From Topomyia yanbarensis (lineage: Eukaryota > Arthropoda > Insecta > Diptera > Culicidae): 64,000 nt of DNA. The notes beneath the pieces were generated by a model. The model had not been told where the DNA came from. It ran no database searches and worked only from the letters and a program-made list of their open reading frames with translations. A program made the translations under genes and the position numbers. The stretch covers positions 1 to 64,000 of the forward strand of contig NW_026683362.1 of assembly GCF_030247195.1 (NCBI RefSeq), in the 5' to 3' direction. This document shows positions 1 through 11,399 of the stretch, in pieces. Positions within the stretch are counted from its first letter, which is position 1. The number at the start of each line of letters is the position of its first letter.

Positions 1-486
1 GTTAAGTAATTAATTGTCTAGTGGGGCCAACGATTCGAGGGTGTCAACGGAAGGGGGTGGAGAAAGCATTGCTGCATGACTTTACCACAGTCGTCCGGTC
101 GGCCGGATGATGCGACGAGAAGATTGATCGGTGACATTAGATAGGGTCAAGCTTGGTTGCGGTTGCCTACGATTAAGATGGAATGCTTCTGTGGGTGAAT
201 TTAAATGATGGAGCAATTAGAGATTGTGTTGGGTTCAACCGGGTGAGAAAATTAATACGGCTTGGGAGGCATGTTTTCGGCAACCTTTTTGCATGGATGG
301 AACATACTTGTGGTTGATGGTTCAACTTTGGTACTCTGCCATCAGGAAAATATTTGATTATGATGGAAAAACCAGTAAAAATGTAAACATTTCAGCGTAC
401 ATGTTTCATATTATCATGATCAGTTTTATGCAAGAACTATAATCCAGCAAGCAGAATGCAGGTAATCTGTGGACCAGTCGACTTAC
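1..486. other. Unassigned flank
   Basis: I recognise no gene or repeat here. The short open frames lack codon or domain signals. The right edge meets the candidate splice donor of the exon at 487-715. Confidence 0.3.
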
Positions 487-715
487 GGGCTTCATCAACT
501 TCATCAATCACTACACCTACCCCCACTGCCTCACTCCCCGCCGGGGATATTATCATATTCAAACGAATGCGCCCGATACCGTCCCGGGCTGGCTGTGCCA
601 GGAAATTAAATGGAAGTTTGGCCTGATTCACATCAAAAGCCTTCAATAGTGTTGTTTTCCCGACATTGAGCGTGATGTTGGCAGAGCAAAAAAGAAGCAA
701 TATGCACCAGGGAAG
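487..715 (-). CDS. Candidate host-gene internal exon, unknown protein
   Basis: Read on the minus strand, one frame stays open for the whole segment. It ends at a textbook splice donor: GTAAGT on the minus strand, plus positions 481-486. Upstream, an AG at plus 716-717 could be the acceptor, but its pyrimidine tract is weak. The encoded stretch contains ITLNVGKTTLLKAF, PFNFLAQPARDGIGRIRLN and IDEVDEARKS. Composition and codon choice look like real protein rather than AT-rich repeat, and I see no transposon domain. I do not recognise the family. The apparent GKTT motif is not preceded by a proper P-loop glycine pattern, so I make no ATPase claim. Alternatives are a chance open frame or a fragment of an unknown mobile element. 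It is one of very few possible host exons in the window. Confidence 0.35.
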
Positions 716-1626
716 CTAACAATGTGCAGCGCCGTCCTTTGATAAGGCTCAACGTCGAACACGATGTTCCGGGCAGCGGATAGCGAGACAGCGGAGACAG
801 CACATTGCACTCTCGATGCGAAGCGAACCGCCAGAACGGAGGATGGATGGCGAAAGGCGAAATGGCTTCCACTATTGCTGGAACAAATTTGATACTCCGT
901 GTCTGTCTGGAAGGAAAACACGGGCGCTCGACCAGAGCTGGATGGTATGGGATGGTACGTCTATCGATTTTTCTCCGATAATGTTTATTTCAAACAACAG
1001 TTTACTTACACTCCAGCTTGGCCAACATTTGGTTGTCAAGGACGGATGGGATAACGAGAACGGTACTGTAGGACATCGCGTTCAATTTATTCCGATTCAC
1101 TTTCGTAATGTGTTGAAATAATATAGTATATATAACTTTTAAGTATATCTTAAATCTGGGAAGCTAACAGGCCAGTCTTTGGAACTGTAATGCCACTAAA
1201 TTTGACCCTCAAATCCATTCAATAATCTTTAAACCAGGTCTGGCCTACATTCACTTTGTAGTATAGCGTACCATATTAGTGCAACATCTTCTTTATAGGA
1301 GTAAACAAATTAGGGAAGCTATTTGCTCCAAAACGTCAGTTTCGTTACAAATAGTTTTAATTATAACCCCTCTATCGATAAACACCACGAGCTTAACTCG
1401 TGCGAATTGGACCACAACCAACGTTTAAATTACACACTGATATCGAGATACAGATTTAGTGGCTCAGGAATGCTTTCTCTAGTTGTCACCCACACTCGAC
1501 AATTCTGCTCCAGGACGAACAATTTCTCTTTAGATTTCGAGGTCAGCGTGCTACGTTAGTATGATTTTGGCTATATTGCTGTTATAGGTCCTAAATAAAT
1601 TTTTAGTCCACTAAAAAAATACGTTT
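716..1626. other. Unassigned segment
   Basis: Short overlapping open frames lie between about 640 and 1120 on both strands, but none has recognisable motifs. From about 1120 the DNA becomes AT-rich and featureless until family A repeat sequence starts near 1627. Confidence 0.3.
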
Positions 1627-2118
1627 TGCTTTCCCATAGAGAAAGGTTATGTAATCGCTCTATACTTTCAACTTTTAACCTAGGCCAAGATGGCCGAGTC
1701 TCATATATCATTTGACCCAATTTGACGAGATAAGAAAATGTCTGTGTGTATGTGGAAAATTATGTCACCTCTGCTTCTTAGAGATGGGTGAACCGGTTTG
1801 CACAAATTTAGTCTCAAATGAAAGGTACAACCTTTCCATCGACTGCTATTGCTTTTTTTATTGTTTGGATTTCCGGCACGGGAGTTACGGGTTTAAGAGT
1901 GCGGTCATACAGAACATTTCTTTATAAACTGGTATCACCATGATGGCCAAATGATGCTATACATATTAAAGTGTATGCAAAATTACTGTCATTTGCGAGT
2001 CTAGATCAACAATAACCATTCCAAACAGCTTTGACACATTGGCTACCTATTCTTGATGCCCCCGAGAAACTTACCAAACTCCTAAGTTAATGTCCCATCT
2101 ATTTCTCAGCGAATTTTT
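1627..2118 (-). repeat. Family A modular repeat, left part, interrupted by the (CAACG)n element
   Basis: This matches, in reverse orientation, the large repeats at 18.7-21.3 and 42.0-43.5 kb. Shared modules are the end with GAGAAAGG, the text GGCCGAGTCTCATATA, the CAAATGAAAGGTACAA module, the TCCGGCACGGGAGTTACGGG module and a GCGGTCATACA module. The sequence stops near 2118 and resumes at 3256 with a repeated CATCTATTTCTCAG, so the intervening DNA is a later insertion. Confidence 0.6.
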
Positions 2119-3255
2119 GGTCGTCAAACGGTGGGATAACAAAATTCTCACAAGTTTCCTATCTCATGCCTCCACGCGAGTCTAAGTCTATTGATGACAT
2201 TTGGTCATTACACCGGCGACGACTGGGTGCTATCAGCCTTCTGCCGATAGTAGCAGAATGAGAGGGTGCGAACAGATCTAGTCGAGAAAATATTGCCGTA
2301 AAAATGCATAGTTGATCGGAAATTATCCGAATAAATAATACGAATACGAATAATTTGACTAGTATCTATGATCACGGGTCAATAGGTATTGAAAATTCGC
2401 CGCATCTGTTTTTATGAATCTAATTTCAAGCTCCGTTATTGCTAACAAGCCCATGCATCAGGTTAACAATCCTTTATATTTCCCTTCAGTGTTCGTTATT
2501 ATCGCTCGTATACTTGTATTCCACAAACAATCTTATATGGAAAATAAGAAATACTTTCCTTGATTTATAACATCTCGCGCCTATTTTGCCTATATAAAGT
2601 ATTATCACTCGGTAGTTTTCAAGCCAATAAATATATCGTAGAGAAGAAGTAGCGAATTCTGTCCAAATACTGTTGCAATAAATAGTGATCCGGCCATTAC
2701 GCAGATAAGATTAGCTTTTCTAGGCAATACTCCCACGGTCGGCCGTGTGGAGTTCAAATTGCTTTTGTTTAGGAAACATAGTATACTCTCGGTAGCCGGC
2801 TGCCCAGAGTTTAAAAAGAACCAAAAACTAAACAAGATCTCTTTTTCGAGTGATTTTGCACTCGAAGACTAACTAAACAACTACCTAATAAAATATGCTT
2901 TACAGGTCGCATCGCTTGCTTGGAGCGAATCCTAGACCTGATACCCTTCCAAACTACCAACTCCGCGACACCTATGGAAGAGCCTGATGAGTCGTCTACC
3001 TTCCGTTAAGTAGGTGGAGCATCAACACTTTCCGTCTACCTTATCCTTTATCTTTACCCGTGAACGATGGAGATGGGGGCGGCCGGCAATGATGGCTATC
3101 ATGCTGTTGAGGTTTTAATATGGGTCGGATTGGTATGAATTCCTACTTACCATTTCCTAAGCAACTCTTATCAGATAATAAGCAGTCAAACATGATGAAG
3201 TCAGTGTGCAATCCGCCAAAATCATCGTCACAACGCAACGCAACGCAACGCAACG
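2119..3255 (+). mobile_element. Non-autonomous retroelement-like insertion with (CAACG)n tail, copy 1
   Basis: The element begins GGTCGTCAAACGG and ends in five CAACG units at 3231-3255. A direct repeat starting CATCTATTTCTCAG occurs at 2096-2118 and again from 3256. This is about 16-22 bp depending on how mismatches are treated, and it sits inside the family A target. A long duplication plus a short-repeat 3' tail resembles target-primed insertion (SINE, short LINE or Penelope-like). No reverse transcriptase is visible. A second copy lies at 63191-63852 in the opposite orientation. Relative to that copy, this one has extra DNA around 2560-2890. It is not classified further. Confidence 0.55.
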
Positions 3256-3627
3256 CATCTATTTCTCAGTGATTTTTTGACGGATTTTTACAACCTTGAT
3301 TTCAAATGAAAGATTTCACACTTGCTATTGAATTTTATTCAGATTAGACTTGTGGTTCCGGAGTTATAGGTTCGTTAGTACGATCACACAGGAATTTCCC
3401 ATAAAATTACATCGTTTCGCAGATCTAGATCACGGATTGCCAATTAAAGTTATTGTCCACTGTCGACAATTCCGGATGTTCCGGGTCTCGGGCATATTAC
3501 AGAATTAAAGTCACATTGGTTATTCGGTGTTCATCGAACCGGTTTTTACAAACCGAGTATCAAACGAAAGGCGACTGTTTGCACCCCTCATAAAAACTTC
3601 CGTTTCCCTTTCCGTTCCGAAGTCTCA
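3256..3627 (-). repeat. Family A modular repeat, continuation after insertion
   Basis: Here the target resumes after the (CAACG)n element. The modules CATCTATTTCTCAGTGA, TTCAAATGAAAGATTTC, TGCTATTGAATTTTATTC and GGTTCCGGAGTTATAGG follow in family A reverse order, and a second similar set begins near 3530. The segment ends where the LINE copy A1 open frame starts. Confidence 0.55.
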
Positions 3628-6600
3628 TTGGTCACATTGACGACTCAAGATACTGCGCACCTTAAATTAGTACCACAATTGCAGCTTGCCGATGGGCGCA
3701 ATCAGCTAGAATCCATCACCGACGCCCATCTGCTTGCCACGAAACTTAGCAGCGACCCTTCCCGGTCAGATCTTACCAACGGACGTGATCAGCTAAACTC
3801 CGTCACGGAAAGTGAATGCGATGGTAGTGATCTTCTCCGGTGTGGTTAAAATAAGGAGGGTATATGTCCTCCCGAAGCTACTATAGACTCTGCGCATCGT
3901 GAATCCGATCCCCAATTGCAGTTTACCACCGTTTACAATCAGTTTGATTCTATCATCGACGCCTGTATGTTGACAACGAAATCTGAAAGCAGAGACTACG
4001 ATCTGCTCCGGTCAGATAACAGCAGTCTAAAACAATTGGAAGTTCCTGCTTTTGTTTACACTGGTAAATGCAATGAATGTATATGTTCTTCCAAAGTAGG
4101 ACGTAAAGATGCTGCTCCCGCTGAAAATCCACCCCTATTACAGCCGGACGCCTCCACCATCGCCGCTCATCTTTCTACCGCTCAACCATCAGGACACTAT
4201 CTGGAGGAACATCTTAGTATCTACTACCAGAACGTGAGAGGACTACGCACAAAAATTGACGAGCTGTTCGTCGCTGTTTCAGAGGCCGAATATGATGTTA
4301 TTGTTCTAACCGAAATGTGGCTGAATGATCAAGTCCATTCGATCCAGTTATTTGGCCCAAGGTACACGGTTTACCGTAAAGATCGCCATCCAGACAGTAC
4401 AGGGAAAAACGTGGTGGTGGTGTGCTTATTGCAGTGTCCAACCGGCTCTCGTCCAAACTTAAAACTGATTGTAACGATCTCGAACAACTATGGGTAGATA
4501 TTTGCGGGCGCGATACTAATATTTGTGTAGGCGTAGTATACATTCCCCCCGATTCCGCAAGTGATATAGATATTATTCAGAAGCACTTAGACTCAGCACT
4601 TGACATCGCAACTTCCATTCAACCGAACACGGCTCATCTACTGTTTGGTGACTATAATCAGCCAAGACTTCTTTGGAAGAGTACACCCTCCGGTTATGCC
4701 TTTCAAGATCCTTCCGAATCTATCTTTTCGAGAGCGAGTATTGCCTTGTTGGACGGAAAGTCTATATTGAACATGTTGCAAATGTGTACCGTAAATAACA
4801 GACGAAATCGAACCCTGGATCTCCTGTTCGTAAATGAAGAAACTTCTATTAACTGCGCCGTTTCAGAAGCCCTTGAGTCATTACTTGCCTGTGACGCATA
4901 TCATATCTCCTCTTCTAGTAACGCAGATTTTTCCCCAGTTGGTTATTTTTGACGAAATTTTGGATGTCAGGGAGTTCAACTTTTCGAAGACTGATTTCTC
5001 TAGGCTTCAAAGTTCACTGCAGGCAATTGATTGGGAGACTTTGTTAAATTCCGCGATCGATGTAGATGTTGCCCTAGAAAAACTTTCACTGGTCCTGAAA
5101 CAGCTTTTCAGAAGAACAGTTCCCGCACCACGTCCCCGACCAAAACCGGCATGGTCCAATCGTCAGCTACGTAAGCTGAAAAGATTGCGAGCAGCTGCGC
5201 TTCGGCATTACACCAGCCGACGAAACCCCATTACAAAACGAGAGTTTATTCAAGGTAGCAACAGTTACAAGACATATAATCGGTTGCTCTATTCAAGACA
5301 CGTAGCACACGTGGTCTTTCGTTAACGGAAAACGCAAAGAAAATGGGCTTTCTTCCAGTATGTTCCTTACAAGTGAAACATCAAGCACTCCAAGCGGCAT
5401 CTGTGACCTATTCGCTCAACATTTCTCGAGTGTGTTTAAAAAGGACTGGGCTAACTCCACTCAGGTGGAATATGGTTTTCAGAATGCCCCTTATGATGTT
5501 ATTAATGTAGGTAATATCCAATTTACTGACGAAGACATTTTAACTGCCATGAGAAAGCTAAAGTCTTCAACATCAGCAGGTAACCAGATGGTATTCCTTC
5601 CATTATACTGAAAAGATGCGCAAGCGCATTGTGTACGCCTTTAAGGCTAATTTTCAATCAATCATTGGTGCAATCGGCGTTTCCCGTGTTTTGGGAAAAA
5701 TCAGTTATGTTTCCCGTTTTTAAAAAAGGTTATAAACAAAATGTTGCGAATTGTCGTGGCATAACCTCACTCTGTTTCGTGAGACAAAGGCATACATATC
5801 GAAGGATCAACATGGCTTTTTTTCAGACAGATCAACAACTACTAATCTAGCCCAATTCACTTCGCTTTGTATTAAAAATATTGAAGTTGGATCTCAGGTC
5901 GATACTGTATACACGGATCTCAAGGCTGCATTCGATCGTGTAGATCACTCTCTTCTACTGGCAAAGATAAAGCGGCTGGGCGCTTCGTCAAATTTCACAG
6001 GGTGGCTTAAATCATATCTCGTAAATCGTTCTCTATCTGTAAAATTAGGAAATAGCGAGTCATACAGCTCCATTAACTTGTCGGGAGTGCCTCAAGGCAG
6101 CACTCTAGGACCGTTGCTCTTTTCGTTGTTCTTCAATGACGTTTGCTATGTTATACCTCCAGGGTGTAAACTTATATACGCTGATGATCTCAAACTATTT
6201 CTCATTGTGCGGTCAATAGAAGATTGCGTGGCAGCGACACTTAGATGCTTTTTGTAATTGGTGTAGTCGCAACTTGCTGGCTCTCAGCGTGGACAAATGT
6301 TCCATAATATCTTTTACTCGCAGAAAAGATCCAATACTCTGGAGCTACACCATCTCAGGGGAATCGCTAGAGAGAATGACAGTTATTAGATACCTCGGAG
6401 TACTCCTGGACTCACAACTGACATTCAGAAATCATTACTCTCATGTTAGAGTACAGGCAAATAGAAATCTCGGATTCATTATAAGAATCGCCAAAGAATT
6501 CATTGATTCATATTGTTTACGGGCACTCTATTTTTCACTAGTTTGATCTGTCCTGGAAGCTTTAGCATCCATTTGCTGTCCTTATACGAGCATTTGGATC

Positions 6601-7203
6601 AACCGAATAGAAGCAGTGCAGGCAAGATTCCTCCGTTTTGCTCTTAGAACTCTGCCGTGGCGTAACCCAACAGAGCTACAACCGTACATCGATCGCTGTC
6701 GTCTGCTCGATATGGAAACCCTAGCGAAAAGGCGGAACACATTTAGAGCAGTATTTGTTGGGAAGATATTCTCTCACAAATAAATATCAATGTGCCCCCA
6801 AGAAATCTCAGATCGCATAACTTCTTAAGACTGGAATTTCAGCGCACAGAGTACGGTCAGAACGAATCCATTAGGGTGTAATGTTTTTAATAGTGTTTAT
6901 GACCATTTTGACTTTTCTGTATCTTGTGATGTTTTCAAAAATAGAGTAAGAAGGTTGACTTAGATTTTAAGATTCCATTTTTGTAATATTTGTAATTTTT
7001 GTTCTTGCACTACTGTGTACTATGTGATTATGTTTAATTGTAGTGTAAAATCATTGTAATCAACTGTGAAAAATTTGAAAAGATGATGGGTTTTTACGCC
7101 CATTTGAGGATTGCTTCTGAAGTATATCCTGAAATGGGCTTTTCCCATTCTAGAAACACTTCATGTAGACCAACACAGGTCAGATGAAATATAAATAGAT
7201 AAA
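3628..7203 (+). pseudogene. Decayed CR1/L2-like LINE (copy A1), ORF2 endonuclease and reverse transcriptase
   Basis: Successive plus-strand fragments in changing frames rebuild one non-LTR ORF2. The N-terminal part (3628-4150) has three degenerate repeats such as LADGRNQLESITDAHLLATK. The APE-type endonuclease follows at about 4200-4950, with YYQNVRGLRTKIDE, LTEMWLND, FGDYNQ and DAYH. The reverse transcriptase runs about 5470-6250, with YTDLKAAFDRVDHSLLL, GVPQGSTLGPLLF and the catalytic box YADDLKLF. The C-terminal region with RIEAVQARFLRFALR runs to about 6960. An untranslated tail ends near AAATATAAATAGATAAAAG at about 7203. At least five frameshifts and several stops make it non-functional. 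The 5' end is truncated against family A DNA. The CR1/L2-group call rests on the YADDLKLF and DAYH signatures and likeness to the intact element at 44.5 kb. The exact clade is uncertain. Confidence 0.85.
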
Positions 7204-8790
7204 AGGTTCCAACAGCCCCAGGAAAAAAATCTTTCGAAATTACCACATTAGTTTCTCGAAAATGGTACGGCCGATCTTCACAAAATTAGTCTGAAATGAA
7301 AGAGATACTATCCCCATAGATTACTATGAAAGTTCGTTCGTGCATCATCCGGTCACATATGAATTCGCATTATTGATGCCAAATCTCTTTAAATTGTATG
7401 AAACGTCGAGATTTATTGTTCCCCCGAAAAAAAATTTTTGGTCAAAAATCGACTTTTTGGGACTTTGCCGATTTTGCACCTTTTTGCCTTTCTCCCATAG
7501 AAAGACGATGCAATCGCTCTAAAAACCGACTTTTTACCCGAGACTCGGAAGGCTGAGTCTCTTATACTATTCGGTTCAGTTCGTCAAGTTCAAGTACAAC
7601 GTTCCTGTCGGCTGCTATTGAATTTTATTCTAATCCGACTTCCGGTTCCGGAGATACGGGTTGAAAAGTACGTTCACGTATGAAAATCCCATATAAATCG
7701 ACATCAGTATGTTATCTAAAAGATGCAAAAATTCATGAAATACGGTCTGAATTGCTTAGGTTTATAGCTTCAGCTCACTGATGTCCAATCAAACCCATAT
7801 TGACCACTTTGAACACCTCCGGCGGAATCGCTGGCTTCAGGAAAGTGGAAAAGTTCCTGACTTGAATACGCATCTGTCTCTTAGAAATATCTGACTCGAT
7901 TTTCTCAAATTTAGTCTCAAATGAAAGCTACGCCATCCGTATTAACTGGCATGAAATTCCATTGGCATCGGAGTTCTGGTTTCTGTGTTTCCGGTTGAAG
8001 TATGCGGTCACATGCGAAATTCCCATTGAAACCGGTATTATTGTTATATTTAAATGATGAAAAACTAATTGGAATGAGTTCTTAATAGTTTGAAATTGTT
8101 GATCCTGATCACTAATTGCAAATCAAAGTCTCTGATCACATGGTCACGAAGAAATGGTCATGTCCCGAAATCAGATTCACATCTGCTTTTCATATATTGC
8201 TGGCTCGATTCTCACAATATCATTTTAGTAAAGGTTATAGTACTCTTATTGATTTTTACTGAATTTTATTTGAACGACGTAATGGTTCCGGAGTTATGAG
8301 TAAAAGAATACGATCACACGTGAATTTCCTACATAAAGATTTGTGCCTTGCGCCTATAGAAAGGTTATGCAATCACTCTGAAAAGCAAGTTCGGCTAATG
8401 TATGACATGTAAGTGATCAAAAATTGCACATTGGTGACTCGGAGGTGATCGAATCGATTTTCTCAAACTTAGTATCAAGTGAAGGGCATTGATTGCAATT
8501 GAATTTAACTCTGATCCGACATACGGTTCCAAGTGTTTAAAAGTGCGGTCATAAGGTAAATCCTCATAGAAACTGAAACCACCATGATATCTTGATGATG
8601 TAAAGGTTATAAAAATGATTCATAAATTGTTTAGATTAGCAGGCCCTCCTTGCTCACGTTGACCATATTGTTCACCTAGGACGGTCTTGATGCCCCGGAG
8701 AAGTTGCCAATATTCGGAGGTAATTTCGTACCTATTCTTCAGAAAACTCTTGACCGATTTCCACCATCTGCCAAATTTGAAATCATTGAT
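7204..8790 (-). repeat. Family A modular repeats, adjoining copies
   Basis: Between 7215 and 7484 the sequence is the reverse of the left part of the 18.7-kb copy (AAACGTCGAGATTTATTG, TCGACTTTTTGGGACTTTGCC). At about 7485 the opposite terminus appears (GCCTTTCTCCCATAGAAAG, GCAATCGCTCT, then GAGACTCGGAAGGC). Repeated units then run to about 8790, each with TTCGATTTTCTCA, CAAATGAAAG and GGTTCCGGAG. At least four units are visible. No credible coding sequence. Confidence 0.6.
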
Positions 8791-10234
8791 GCAATGCTTT
8801 AATTGGCTGCAATTGCATTTCTTCTCGATCGGACTTTTGGTTTCGGAGTTACAGGTTTGTTAGAAATTTTCCATATATGTTCGGCAAGTATAAAGGAAAT
8901 TATGAAACTTGGTTCTGGTCCTTTTTTGCTAAGATTATGTGAGCTGTGCGATTTGGAAATAAAACTTAATTTGACGGCAAGCAAAACTCTGCATCTATAA
9001 CAAAAGATAACAAACATGGATCCAAACCTCAAAGAGCTTGATCCTCTTTCAATCATCTTTCTTTTAATGTTGATAAGGAAAAACAGGATTCTCCATCCAA
9101 AATTGCAATGAATTCCGTCATTTATTTCAATAACTCGAACTGTCTACTTTAATTCAATCAAATATAAAGTTTTAAATTTAAGCCAATTGTATTTTAACAG
9201 GCAGGATAGGATCAGGAAGACTGGACATAACCTATCTCTTAGAGCGAATTAAAAGGGCACGAATACATGATAAAATCCGTTACTACATTAATCAGCATTT
9301 TGAAAAGGATAAATTTGGTCAACACCTTTCCACACCTCCTTCAAAATTTTGATGAGAATGGGGCTTTGTAAATATTGAAATTTATCTGAATATACTGTTC
9401 ATCTAAACCCAACAATTTTTTTTCAAGTCCTTGTTAATCGACTTCTTAATCAATAGGCCCTGCGGACATCCAAAAACTGATAAAATTTTAGAAACTTTCT
9501 CATGCAATGTTACATCGATTTATAGCTTTCTACGAAGTTGCAGATAATGAGATTGTTCATCAGATTTTCACTTTTAGTATTTTTCGAATGCATGTAGTAC
9601 CAATCAGTAGCAAAAATGCGAATTAGTTTGATTAAAAAACTTAAGTTTTCAATCAAAAAACTTTAAAATAAAAAGTTGTTCAAAGTCCTCCGACCGATTA
9701 TTTTGCCCTTGGTTTCAAATGAAAGGGAAAAGACCATTCTTTCATATCCCGAAGTTTTGCAGATGTCGCTTTTTTTAATAAAGTTGTTCGACAAAGATAC
9801 CGTTAAATAGTCCAAATTAAATAGGCACAAATCCCCGACTATGTACGGGGAACGTGCCATTTAAGCCAATATATTCTGATAAATAGTCCCAGTGTCTTCG
9901 AATAAGTTTTTTAAAATTTGATTTTCTTCGATATTCTAACAGGCTGCGAAACTTTATCTCGAGCCATTAAACCATCTTCTGATTTAACAAAAAATTCGCC
10001 GCCCCATCAACTATTTAAAAGAAAAGAAAAGTCTTGTAAAGTGTATCCGACGCGGTACCCGGGTACCTTTTTAGGTTTCAATTAATGAAATTCCAATGTT
10101 TTATCCATAGCTGGAAAATGCAACTTTGTGACATCTTAGAACTTCACTAAGTCTAGCTTTTGGGTTAATAATATTGTTGATTTAGTAAGGGGGAGTGAGG
10201 AAGGGCTCATTTTTTTACGACCGACGGCCGACGT
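8791..10234. other. Unassigned AT-rich segment
   Basis: No open frame with recognisable domains and no inverted repeat that I can follow. A palindromic GGTACCCGGGTACC motif at about 10056-10069 recurs just before the inverted-repeat element that follows. Confidence 0.3.
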
Positions 10235-10882
10235 GGCTACCCGGGTACCCACAAAACTGAAATGCCAATAACTAAGGTAATTTCCTGCCGATTTTGATAC
10301 TTTTGGGTGTTTTGGATTCGAGAACTCATCCATTTTTAGACTTGATAAAAATGAATCGGGTTACTTAATTCGGTTCTCAGAAATCCGGATTTCCGGAAAC
10401 ATGTTCCAGTGCTGGGATACTATTTGTGAATTTCAATGGAATACTAGCAATATGGGTATCAAAATTTTTGGAATTGCATCAGTAGACTGTATCTCGTAGT
10501 TTTGGAACCATTTGGTGATTTGACCCCGGAACGGACATTCCGGAGCAGGTTCCCGTGGGGCCATGATTGGCCATTCCATTCCAATTCCATTTTTCAAATT
10601 TCCATAGTGTTCTGTAATAATAAATAACAGACTTCCGAGACAATTTGAAGAGTTTTGATACTCATATTGCTAGGCCATTATTAAAATTTACAAATCATGC
10701 CCTAGTACTGAAACACTACTCCGGAAAATCCGGATTACCAAGAACCAGATTCATTCATCCGGTTAACATTTACAGAATCAAAAAGTTGACGAGTTCCTCA
10801 ATCCAAAACATCTAAAAGTGTCCAAATCGGTTCAAGGAATCCATAGTTATGAGCATTTCAATTTATTGGCCTGTTATAGGTG
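10235..10882. mobile_element. Diverged inverted-repeat (foldback/MITE-like) element
   Basis: The left arm (about 10251-10500) and right arm (about 10600-10882) are reverse complements at moderate identity. Shared blocks include GAAATG..AATAACTA, GTGTTTTGGATT, AATCCGGATTTTCCGGA, and the inner blocks AGCAATATG.GTATCAAAA. The spacer is short and centred near 10550. No open frame spans it. The ends are not sharply defined and I could not confirm a target duplication. Confidence 0.5.
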
Positions 10883-11399
10883 TTTTTTTGTTGGACACAT
10901 AACGGTTAACATGACTTTCGCACTTGCATTTTCCCTAACATATTATTTAGATGTTTTTTCAGAATTTTTCGAGACGAACATTTTCTTCTAACACATGAAA
11001 ACTGTAGCTTCTATTGTTCGAAAGATATAAGGAACTATAAAATCGAAAATTATTTTTTCGAAATCGTTTAGTGAAATTTGAAAAAATATCGTTTTCACCA
11101 TTTTTTGTTCAATTATACCTTGAATCATAACCTTCCCTCGGCATGATACTGTACCTTGATGTGATCCGGGGGCTTTTCCACCAAAGCAGTATTACAATGA
11201 TTATATCACAGAAACTTGAGATACAATTATTTTCTTTTTAGTTAAGCTACATTGTGATCAATTTTAGTACTTAACTTGGTGACCTTTATTATCCACTGCC
11301 ATGGTCAAATAATATACAATGTGGGTTTGGGGCCCAATTCTCTCTGCAGGCACCCTTCTTTTGTTGCTATATTTTCAATTAGATCCATGTTAAAACTCA
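10883..11399. other. Unassigned AT-rich segment
   Basis: AT-rich, with no gene or repeat structure seen. It abuts the CGCGATC-rich array. Confidence 0.3.

Noticed and set aside
437..700. GKTT in the candidate exon as a P-loop ATPase
   Set aside because: The residues before it (TLNVGKTT) do not give a GxxxxGK pattern and no Walker B or other ATPase block follows.
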